DNA of 64,000 bases from Cryptomeria japonica. Taxonomy: Eukaryota; Streptophyta; Pinopsida; Cupressales; Cupressaceae. The translations under genes and the position numbers were made by a program. The stretch covers positions 190,118,270 to 190,182,269 of the forward strand of contig NC_081415.1 of NCBI RefSeq assembly GCF_030272615.1. The letters are read 5' to 3'. The notes beneath the pieces are model-generated. The model ran no database searches. It was not told where the DNA came from and worked only from the letters and a program-made list of their open reading frames with translations. Positions 55,851 to 64,000 of the stretch are shown piece after piece. Within the stretch, counting starts at the first letter, position 1, and each line of letters starts with the position of its first letter.

Positions 55851-56189
55851 GCATTGATGGCAAAACAATATGGAAAAACCATCAAAGTGCCAAAATAGAA
55901 ATGCCAAATACAAAAACCAACAATCTTCCTAAAGTAACAATCTCTCCCCCTGAGAGTAACATGAGTTTCCTTATAATTTTCTTCCCAAAAGATAGTGTTT
56001 TTCCATGGATATCTCTCCCCCTTTGACATCAAATGCCAAAGTTATAACAAAATCAAGTTCAGATACAAAATACCAATCAATTTCAATATACCAACTACTC
56101 CCCCTGAGAAATAGCTTCCTCATCAGAGCCGGAGTAAAAGATTTCTCGGTGAATTCTACTAGTTGATGACATACATTAACTCTCTAAGT

Positions 56190-56990
56190 GTCTACTGGTG
56201 GGGGTATGACCCCAAGCTGATCTCTAAGATATTCAAAGGTCTCTTTAGGAAAAGTTTTAGTGAAAACATCTACAAGCTACTCTTTAGTATTCACATAAAC
56301 CAGTTTTATTTCTTTTGCCTCAACATTCTCCCGTAGAAAATTCAATTTGATTGAAACATGTTTTGTTTTGGAATGTAATACCGGATTCTTAGATATATCA
56401 ATTGCTACTGTATTGTCACAATAGATAGTTATAGGTTCCTTGCATTTTACCTTTAAATCTTTCAACATTTGTTTAAGCCATAGTACCTGTGTACAGTTAG
56501 TTGTTGCTGCAACATATTCTAAATCTGTTGTTGATAAAGATGTACAACTCTGTTTCTTACTCAGCCAAGAAACTAATTTTCTTCCAAGAAAAAATTCTCC
56601 GTTGGTGGTTATTTTTCTATCATCAATGTCTCCTACCCAATTTGCATCTATGTATGCACATAGGTCAAAATTTTCATCTCTAGGATACCATAATCCAAGA
56701 TTTGTAGTGCCTTGTAAGTATCGGAAAATCCTTTTTACTACTAATTCATGATTTTCTCTAGGATTACTCTGAAATCTTGAAATAATACATACTGCATTCA
56801 TGATATCAGGTCTGGTTTGTGTCAAATGCAGTAAACCTCCTATCATAGATTTGTACCTTGTTGGATTAACAGGTGTAGATTCATCCCTTAAGGATAGTTT
56901 GCCATTTGTAGTCATGGGTGTGCTTACCGGTTTAGAGTTCTCCATCCCAAATTTCTTAAGTAACTCTTTTAAGTATTTTGATTGACTCAA
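56190..56990 (-). pseudogene. COP-1 RNase H and connection
   Basis: Open for 237 codons, then a stop at 56277 and a short continuation (LVDVFTKTFPKE) to about 56190. Blocks SKYLKELLKKFGMENSKPVS, GGLLHLTQTRPDIMNAV, a copia-type DANWVGD with the expected catalytic Asp, SLSTTDLEYVAAT with its Glu, and IYCDNTVAIDISKNPVLH. It degrades the RNA strand during reverse transcription. The part is intact apart from the stop. Confidence 0.85.
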
Positions 56991-57017
56991 GAATATACCT
57001 TTATCAGTCTGAGATAT

Positions 57018-57862
57018 CTACAATCCTAAAAAGAATCTTATTTCACCAATCATAGACATTTCAAATTCTTGTTGCATTTTAATAGAAAAGTCTTTACACA
57101 ATCCATCTTCTCCTCCAAAAACTATATCATAAATAAAAACTTCTATAGCCAAGATGTCATCATTAGTCACTTTATAGTATAAGTTACTGTCAGCATTACC
57201 TTTAGAAAAACCAATCTTCAAAAGATACTTATCCAATCGTAAATACCAAGCTCTTGGAGCTTGTTTCAATCCATACAAAGCTTTCCTTAACCCGCAAACC
57301 ATATCTTTGTTATCTGTCAAAGAAAATCCATCAGGTTGTTCAATGTAAACTTCCTCTTCAAGATCTCCATTCAGAAATGCACATTTAATATCCATCTGAT
57401 ATACTTTGTAGTTCTTATGTGCTGCAAAAGCCAAAACAATCTGACTGCCTCAATTCTGGCTACTGGTGCAAAGGTTTCATTATAGTCAACTCCTTCTTTC
57501 TGAGAATATCCCTTACACACTAGTCTTGCTTTATTTCTGATAACCTTACCATCTTCATTAAGTTTGTTTCTGAATACCCATTTGGTTCTGATTACATTTT
57601 TATCTTTAGGTCGGGGAACTAATGTCCAAGTATTGTTTTTCTCAATTTGTTCTAATTCTTCTTCCATAGCTTTAGTCCAATACTTATCTTCACATGCCTC
57701 ATTAACTGATGATGGTTCAATTTGAGAGATAAGACATACCTCTTCATTTTCCAATCTTCTGCTTGTCATAACTCCTTTATGCTTGTTTCCTATTATCTGA
57801 TCTTCAAAATGATTCAGTCTTACATACCGAGGTGTCTTTATTTGTTGTAGTTCTTCAGTCAC
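57018..57862 (-). pseudogene. COP-1 reverse transcriptase
   Basis: Two overlapping open parts, 57862-57371 and 57434-57018, joined by a frameshift near 57430. Blocks: [49 protein letters not shown], then [20 protein letters not shown] with the first catalytic Asp and [13 protein letters not shown]. The YVDD box is changed to FIYD ([11 protein letters not shown]), so the first of the paired Asp is Tyr and the enzyme would be inactive even without the shift. Confidence 0.88.
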
Positions 57863-57991
57863 AGTGGAATTTTTAGATGATACCGGTGTACCTAGATCTT
57901 CACTATGTATGGTGGATTCAGTGTAGGTTCATTTATAATTTCTGTTGCCGATTCAGAATCTATGTACCTTGAAGTTCTCCTAAATTGTTCA

Positions 57992-58567
57992 TCAATCTTT
58001 ACATCTATATGCTTTACTCTTAGATGAATAACCTAAAAATATTCCTTCATCACTTCTAGTATCAAATTTCCCAATGTACTCATCTCTTCTGATGTAACAT
58101 TTACTTCCAAATATTCTAAAATATTTAAGAGTAGGAGTAATACCAAACCATAGTTCATGAGGGGTCTTACCAGTTTCACCTTTGATGTGAACTTTGTTGA
58201 ATGTATAGACCACTGTGCTTACTACCTCTTTCCATTATACACGTGGCAAGTTTTCTTTTGATAACATACTTCTGGCTGCATCCAGGATAGTTCTATTTTT
58301 CCTTTCAACAACTCCATTTTACTGTGGTGTCCGAGGTACTGATAGTTGTCTTCTCATTCCATTCACTTCACATAATGCATTAAAATCCTTAGATTTAAAT
58401 TCTCCTCCTTGATCTATTCTTAAACATTTGATTTTCTTACCGGTTTCATTTTCAACCATTGCTTTGAATAGTTTAAACTTTCCAAGTGCTTCTGATTTTT
58501 CTCTGAGAAAAGTAACCCAACACATTCTAGAATAGTCATCAATGATTAGCATGAAATATCTATCACC
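57992..58567 (-). pseudogene. COP-1 integrase core
   Basis: Continues the upstream frame after a stop at about 58567. Blocks: MLIIDDYSRMCWVTFL (first Asp), CLRIDQGGEF (second Asp), then NGVVERKNRT with the catalytic Glu after a stop at about 58322. Another stop lies near 58238, then the open part 58213-57992 with GKTPHELWFG and EGIFLGYSSKSKAYRC. The tail shows a deletion and frame change. The stops read as CAA-to-TAA type changes. Confidence 0.85.
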
Positions 58568-60262
58568 TTATAAGCTTTTAGTTCTAGCTGGACCACATAA
58601 ATCAGTGTGAATTAAGTCAAAAGCATTATTGGATTTTTCTTGAATACTTTTGAAACTAGCTCTAGCTTGTTTTCCAAATTGACATTCCTTACATATTGTA
58701 TTGTGAGGTTTGACAATTTTAGGTAAATCTCTAACTGCCTTAGTAGTACTAATTTTTATCATGCAATCAAAGTTTACATGACAGAGTCTCTTATGCCATA
58801 GCCAACTTTCATCAATGTGTGCAATCAAGCATGTCTTTTCACTGTTATTCAAATGAAAGATATTACCTCTAGACTGATTACCAGTTGCAATTTCTAAACC
58901 AGTTCTATTCATGATTTTGCATTTTCCATTTTTAAATTGTAACTGAAATCCTTTCTCAACTAATTGACCAACACTCAAAAGATTATTCTTTAAACCTTCA
59001 ACATAGTAGACATTGTCAGTGTTATGCTTACCATCAAGAGATATTGAACCCTTACCTCTGATTTGACAAGCTTTGTCATCTCCAAATCTTACTAAGCCTC
59101 CATTATATTCTTGAAAGTTCAAGGATTTACCTTTGTCTCCTATCATATGATGTGAGCATCCAGAATCAATGATCCATTCATCTTTTACTTCAATCTTAGC
59201 TGCCAAGGCCTGCTCTGTTGGTTGGACTACAGGTGTCGGTTGATCTTTTGTTATAGCAACAAAAACCCATCCATTGTCTATTAGATCATCATCAGAATCA
59301 TCAGTCACTCCTTCATCAGCTATATAACAAGATTTATCTTTGTTCTTCTTAAATCTATATCTCTGATATTTAGGGTTAGGCTTGTATGTCCTTCTAGCTT
59401 CTTCTCTTAGTCTATCATGTCTATCAAGGCATCTTGAAGCCATATGACCAATCTTATTACAGTTAAAACATTTAAAGGGTACTTTACCTTCATACTTACT
59501 TCCAACTGAACCTTTGGGCATTTTTCTTGCAAATAGTGCTTCAAGCTCTTCAAGTTCTCTTGCATAAAAGGCTTTCCAATCAGATTTGTCAAATGATGAT
59601 GCAGATGAAGTTGATGCTTTAAAGGCTAAATCTATCTTTATAGTAGCAACATGACCAAATTCCTCAATTTCAAAGGCTGAAAGTTTTCCAATCAATGTAT
59701 CCCTAGTTACTGATGTATTAGGCATTGTTCTTAACTCATTTATTGCAGTAACCTTAATTTTATATGCCGGTGGCAATCCTCTTAAAACTTTTGAAACAAT
59801 TTCATCTTCACTTAAGGTTCCTCCACAACATTTAATACCCAAAACAATTTCATCGACTCTTTCCATAAAAGCAAAAATTCTTTCATCTTCTTCCATTTTT
59901 AGATTTTCATACCTAACCCGGAAGCTTTCAAGTTTTGCAATTTTGACTATGGAATCTCCTTCATTCAATGTTTCCAAATGATCCCAAATAGCTTTAGCAG
60001 TTGATCTGTTTGATAGTCCCATGATATGCTGATTTGTTAATGCGCTCAAGAGTGCTTCTCTTGCTTTGCAATCATTTTTCTCATCTTTAGTCAAGTTAGG
60101 TGGATTAGGCTGACTGGAAGTAGCAGTAGTATAACCATTCTTTGTAACATCCTAGATGTCCTTTCCAATGCAATTCAGATGTGTCTCCATTCTGATCTTC
60201 CATATGCCATAGTTGGTTCCATCAAGTTTAGGACTATCCTTCCTGAAATAGTTAGTAGACAT
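58568..60262 (-). pseudogene. COP-1 Gag, protease and integrase zinc region
   Basis: ATG at 60262 (MSTNYFRKDSPKLDGTNY), one stop at 60154-60152, then 508 open codons. Order: Gag core (SNRSTAKAIWDHLETLNEGD, LRGLPPAYKIKV), zinc knuckle CFNCNKIGHMASRC at about 59475-59435, acidic linker, protease WIIDSGCSHHMIGD at about 59170, then pre-integrase (LWHKRLCHVNFD, CKECQFGKQ) at about 58805-58670. It would be the particle protein and its protease. The best preserved coding stretch in the window. Confidence 0.9.
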
Positions 60263-60303
60263 TGGATCTCCTCAAGTTGTTAAACTTCTGCAAAAGAGGA
60301 CTA

Positions 60304-60316
60304 GGCTCTAATACCA
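60304..60316 (-). other. COP-1 primer-binding site (initiator Met tRNA)
   Basis: In element sense TGGTATTAGAGCC, one C-to-T change from the consensus, two bases inside the LTR. Confidence 0.88.
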
Positions 60317-60318
60317 AC

Positions 60319-61298
60319 TGTTAGGTCCCGAAGGCAACTTAGAGGGGGGGGGGTTGAATGAGTTGACCAATATAAATTAAACCAAAAAAAACTTAGCCAA
60401 ATTATTAATTAATACCGGTGAACCAGTCTGTTATATTGGTGGATAGTTTTAACAGATAAATGCAATACCGATAAAGATTAATGCATGAAACAAAAGGACA
60501 AAGTCATCCACAAAACATAACACCAATATTTGTCCGTGGAAACCCTTTAAGGGGAAAAACCACAGTGGGAAACCTTACCCACAATCAGATGATACTACTA
60601 CAGATAGTAAGTGTACATAAATGGGGTCTGCACATGCAGAAAGGCCAAGTGCCTAGAGCTCACTGCTCAATCACAAATGGGAGTCACACTGACTACAATT
60701 GGATGGTTAAATCCAATAAAAATGTACTGCAGAAAATAGCATCTTCATATGTTGGATTCAGTACTGGTGTAGTTTTGATATGCTTTCATAAAAACCTAGC
60801 TTCACCTTCAAATGATGTCTTCATGTATAGCTCTTTTTAATCTCACATATACCTTCACACTAATCCTTTTTTGCATTCCACACTTGATCTTACAAATAAG
60901 ATCTTACATTTATATCATAACCTAAGACCAATTTTAGTAGGTCGGCTCGACAAGATATTACAATAAAATAATTTTACAAACAATACATTATTTGATGCAA
61001 TAACTGATTGAACATGTCGGCTTAATGCGTTTACAACAATAATTAATCATCTTTATAGTGTGCCATGTTGATCTGGAAAAGATAAACCTACCGGTTTAAC
61101 CCTTGACCTATTTGCCAGTAACAACAAATATGCAAATATGAATATACCAATAAACAATTCTCCAAGATACGATGTCCAAACAATACTGGTGACTGTGCAA
61201 AAGTCACTTGTTTGCCAGTGAATGTTGCTGGATCTCCAAAGTGCTAGAGTTTTAGTAGGTGTTGACATCAATGACAAAACCATACCAAAATACCAACA
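60319..61298 (-). repeat. COP-1 5' LTR (980 bp)
   Basis: TGTTAGGTCCCGAAGGC ... AAAATACCAACA. It differs from its partner by scattered, mostly transition-type changes and lacks about 80 bp at around 61180, so one LTR has had a deletion. Confidence 0.92.
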
Positions 61299-61355
61299 CA
61301 ATAATCACCTATTGAATTTGTCCTTTGGAAATTTCAATAACTTTGAAATAATCAC

Positions 61356-62006
61356 ATGCTAGTTTGGACTAGAGCCCAATACAAACAACTTAGAAAACAA
61401 CAACAAATGGAGGAAGAAGAAAATCCTGAATTCCAAACTTTTGGATTTACCATTGTTGAGGAAGAAGCAGTCAATAGCACCATAAGAGACCTTGAGAAAG
61501 ATTTCAAATTTGATAGGCTAATGGGAAAATTGTTGGCAAAACGAAAACAAAAATATCTCTTGATGTTGGCAAAATCTGGAGCTAAACTATCACAAGACTT
61601 TAACATAGAAAGCTTGAAATAAGATGTGGAGGCAAGTAACACCCAAAACACAGGTGAGCCAAATAATGAAGATGTGAACAAAGAAAACAATGAAGAAACA
61701 AGGAAAGAAAGGGATGACAAAAGAAAAGAGCATAGTGATAAGAGAACTCACGAAGAAACAAGAAGAAACTATGTGGATAATCCATTGTCAAACCTTACTC
61801 AACAAATACAAACTCTACAACAATAGATATAAGACATACAAAATGGGACAAGCTCGAAGAAGTATTCATTAGAAGATATATGCCCATATCCTTTTGATAA
61901 AAATTTGAATATGATACCATTTCCGCAACATTGCGAGATTCCTAAATATGACAAATATGATGAAAAATTTGATCCTCAAGATCACATTAGGGAGTTTTGT
62001 CCTATG
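61356..62006 (+). pseudogene. Tat-3 Gag, first part
   Basis: Resumes after COP-1. From 61356 (MLVWTRAQYKQLRKQQQ) one frame runs with stops at 61620 and near 61826. LLAKRKQKYLLMLAKSGAKL matches the EKYLLMLTSKGIKL block of Tat-1 Gag, followed by a Lys/Glu/Asn-rich stretch and the core ICPYPFDKNLNMIPFP and YDKYDEKFDPQDHIREF. It is cut at 62006 in the codon after REFCP by the solo LTR. Confidence 0.75.
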
Positions 62007-62794
62007 TGTTAGGATTCCCATAGATACTAAGAGGGGGGGGTGAATCAATATCTAACTGGTAATTAGATTTTCTTAACTTAAAACATGTAGAGCAAATAAA
62101 AACTGTGTACCGATAAGTGGAAAATAATGCAATAAACAGAGATAAAAGAAACCACATGAAAGACACACCATAACACAATATTTTAATGAGGAAACCCGGT
62201 GTGGGAAAAACCTTGGTGGGATTTGTGACCCACAATATTCACTTATTGGCCAATAAGAGAATATTATTGCTACAAGAGGGGCCTGCACATGCAGGAAGGC
62301 CAAGTGCCTAGAGCACACTGCTCAAAATAGAAGTCTCACTGACTTACAAAATGGATTATATGAATCCAGTGTCTTGTACTACTTCAAAATAGCATCTATA
62401 ATGCCAGATCTAGTACCAGTTTCTGCTCTTCTTCTTACATAAACCCTTAACCTATAATTCACATAATAGGTCTGCCTAATTACATTCCATACCATATCAT
62501 CTAAATGTTCTACAATGATCTCTTATATATATGAGTCATTTTACAATGTTTCCAAGTCGGCTTATAAAGATTTTACAATAATAAACAAAATATATTACAA
62601 CAAAAATCCTGTCGGCCTCAGTGCCGGTATGCTTCCTTTCACTGTCGGTGCCAGTGGTCTGAGTGCCAGTGTAGAGTCTGATCTTGCTAGTGCCGGTGGA
62701 TTGCCTTGCTGGTGTCATAGGATTGTAAGGTTGCCATCAATGACAAAACCTTCAATCACCTACAATGTCTCATTGGAGTGTGCATATGCCAACA
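62007..62794 (-). repeat. Solo LTR (788 bp), copia/NA-1-like family
   Basis: TGTTAGGATTCCCATAGATAC ... ATATGCCAACA flanked by CTATG at 62002-62006 and 62795-62799. There is no internal sequence, so the rest was lost by LTR-LTR recombination. Orientation is inferred as minus from the similarity to COP-1 and NA-1 LTRs: GAGGGGGGGGTGAATCA near the start, GGAAACCCGGTGTGGGAAAA at 62191-62210, GCCTGCACATGCAGGAAGGC at 62281-62300. Its inner part matches the reverse complement of NA-1 LTR best. Confidence 0.88.
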
Positions 62795-62799
62795 CTATG

Positions 62800-63720
62800 A
62801 GCATGGAATTTGCTCATGATGAAACTTACCTTATGCATCTTTTTCCAAGGATTCTAAATGGACAATCAATGGAGTGGTTTTCAAGATTACCATCCAGAAT
62901 CAAATCTTTTGAAGAACTTGTGAATAGGTTTATTTCACAATACTACTACAATATAAGGAATGAAATAATGATGTTGGATCTCTGCAATGTTAAACAAAAG
63001 AATGGTGAATCCTTTATGATCTTGTTACAACGATGGAAACACATGTTTAATAGGTATCCCTGAGATGTACCTGATCAAGAAAAAATGGACATATTGATTG
63101 ATAATCTTATCAGTGAAATGAGTTATTGACTAAGGATGCAATGCCCTCCCTCTTTTGCCAAAATGATTGAGAATGGTCTAAAAATAGAGAATGCAATGGT
63201 AAAGAAAATAGAACTAAATCTTTATAATAACTCATAGAACAACAACAACAACAATGACAAACCCAAGTTATGGTCAAAGAATAGGAATCTCAGGAATGAA
63301 GGGGATGACGATAATAGTACTACAAAACAACAACAACCAATTTTTAATCTATCAAGTCAAATCCCAAACAATAACAATCCAGAAAACAATAAAGGCAAGT
63401 CCTTTTTCTCCAATCCTCGGAGGAAATTCACAAACATTGGAGAACCTTTAGAATCAGCTCTAAACACTCTGTTTTCCAACAAATTGATTGTTTTACTAGA
63501 AGCAAGAAGTTATGACCCACCGGTCAAGCCAAATTGGTGGAATGACAATCAATTTTGCAATTACCATCAGAATAAAGAATACCTAACAAATGATTGTCAA
63601 ATATTGAAACACCTTATCCAATTGATAATGGAACCATCACAGTGGATAGCCATAAGACAAATGAATCACATCTGGCTTTCAAAACCCCGCTTCTAAATTA
63701 TGACAAAGGTGAATCATCCC
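62800..63720 (+). pseudogene. Tat-3 Gag, second part
   Basis: Continues the Gag core after the solo LTR: MEFAHDETYLMHLFPR, MEWFSRLPSRIKSFEELVNR and WKHMFNRYP to 63060. Stops follow near 63061 and 63127, then KMIENGLKIENA and an Asn-rich linker. The knuckle at about 63560-63600 is FCNYHQNKEYLTNDC; the Gly-His of Tat-1 is Glu-Tyr here, so a metal ligand is lost. Same frame on both sides of most stops. Confidence 0.72.
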
Positions 63721-64000
63721 AATTAAAAGACGACAAAGAAAAAGCCAAAGTGAATTACACTTATTCATATGATGATGTGGTAAATGTGATCATTGTTAAA
63801 GATAATCCATCTTCAGAACCAATCAATGTTATTATGAGAAGCAAAGCAAAGGTTACCTTTCTAGGTATAGCAAAAGACACAACATCCAATTCACAACAAT
63901 ACAATTTAGTAGAGCAATTACAAAGAATACCTTCTCAAATATCAATTTTGGAACTTCTCGAGGTTTCACCTATGCATAAGGAATTTTTGGAGAAAGCTCT
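63721..64000 (+). pseudogene. Tat-3 protease region, start (cut by window end)
   Basis: The open frame contains KAKVNYTYSYDDVVNVIIVK, RSKAKVTFLG, LVEQLQRIPSQISILELLEV and SPMHKEFLEKA, collinear with the stretch ahead of the protease active site in Tat-1 (ISILELLKLS) and Tat-2 (ISILELLKIS). The catalytic motif would lie about 300 bases beyond the window. Confidence 0.7.

Larger units (their letters stand above)
54782..61298 (-). mobile_element. Ty1/copia LTR retrotransposon (COP-1), structurally complete
   Basis: 6,517 bp, LTRs 54782-55837 (3') and 60319-61298 (5'), duplication CAATA at 54777-54781 and 61299-61303. Minus-strand order: gag, protease, integrase, RT, RNase H, which defines copia. 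Initiator-Met primer site (TGGTATTAGAGCC) and polypurine tract next to the 3' LTR. One original frame is broken by several stops and frameshifts. No extra ORF after RNase H. Sits in ORF1 of Tat-3. Lineage left open; the polypurine phrase resembles that of Tork/SIRE-type copias. Confidence 0.92.
51460..64000 (+). mobile_element. Tat-3: Ty3/gypsy Tat element, split twice, runs off the window
   Basis: LTR 51460-52595, primer site, leader, ORF1 fragment, Gag, and the start of the protease region at the window end. Interrupted by the copia element (54782-61298) and a solo LTR (62007-62794). Inserted into Tat-2 after 51459 (flank CATAC). Blocks in ORF1, Gag and before protease match Tat-1. Confidence 0.8.

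Noticed and set aside
62515-63063. 182-codon plus-strand ORF as a single gene
   Set aside because: It is a chimera: the first part is the solo LTR (to 62794), the rest is Tat-3 Gag.
1-64000. tRNA, rRNA or intact host genes
   Set aside because: Looked for cloverleaf A/B boxes, rRNA-like segments and long intron-bearing host frames; the initiator-Met 3' end matches seen are primer sites next to LTRs, and nothing else held up.

Overview
This is nuclear DNA from a land plant with a large, repeat-rich genome. I see no host gene, tRNA or rRNA that I can support. The plant assignment rests on Tat-lineage Ty3/gypsy elements (two RNase H regions, an ORF upstream of gag), Ty1/copia elements primed by initiator-Met tRNA, a plant-mobile-domain (PMD) pseudogene and a short TTTAGGG stretch. 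The density of old nested insertions would suit a gymnosperm, but that is only an inference. Almost every coding region carries stop codons or frameshifts, so the window is a graveyard of retrotransposons.

Layout. 1-14626: a minus-strand Tat element (Tat-1) with 5' LTR at 13135-14626, leader, ORF1, gag, protease, reverse transcriptase (RT), two RNase H regions and integrase; beyond its integrase lie an AT-rich tail and an antisense PMD pseudogene (2-1324). 14627-15940: plus-strand Ty3/gypsy integrase remnant. 15941-23435: poorly explained DNA with two layers of tandem repeats, a palindromic stretch, two unknown broken ORFs and short repeats. 23436-28507: a minus-strand, 3'-truncated non-autonomous LTR element (NA-2b). 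About 28728-30259: LTR, primer site and gag of a plus-strand Ty3/gypsy element. 30260 to the right edge: a nested stack. Tat-2 (LTR 30260-31304; gag/protease 47881-51340) is split in its leader by NA-1 (31831-46178, duplication aactt). The 3' LTR of NA-1 is split by NA-2 (38241-45937, duplication ggcca). Tat-2 is split again by Tat-3 (51460 to the edge). Tat-3 is split by a complete copia element (54782-61298, duplication caata) and a solo LTR (62007-62794, duplication ctatg).

The most interesting content is the NA-1 / NA-2 / NA-2b group. Each has a copia-type primer site and encodes a coiled-coil Gag with four zinc knuckles, followed by a second large ORF (about 1,085-1,115 codons in the two full copies) in the place of pol, and no RT, integrase or protease. 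The second protein is diverged but recognisably shared between two LTR families. A similar TATA-like block lies between gag and ORF2 in all three copies. Polypurine-tract context and LTR blocks shared with the resident copia element suggest the group borrowed copia enzymes to move.

A second theme is the untranslated leader of the Tat elements. Tat-1 and Tat-3 carry arrays of a degenerate TTAGCGCATTTG-like word, while Tat-2 carries arrays of a different word resembling TGTCGTACGA.
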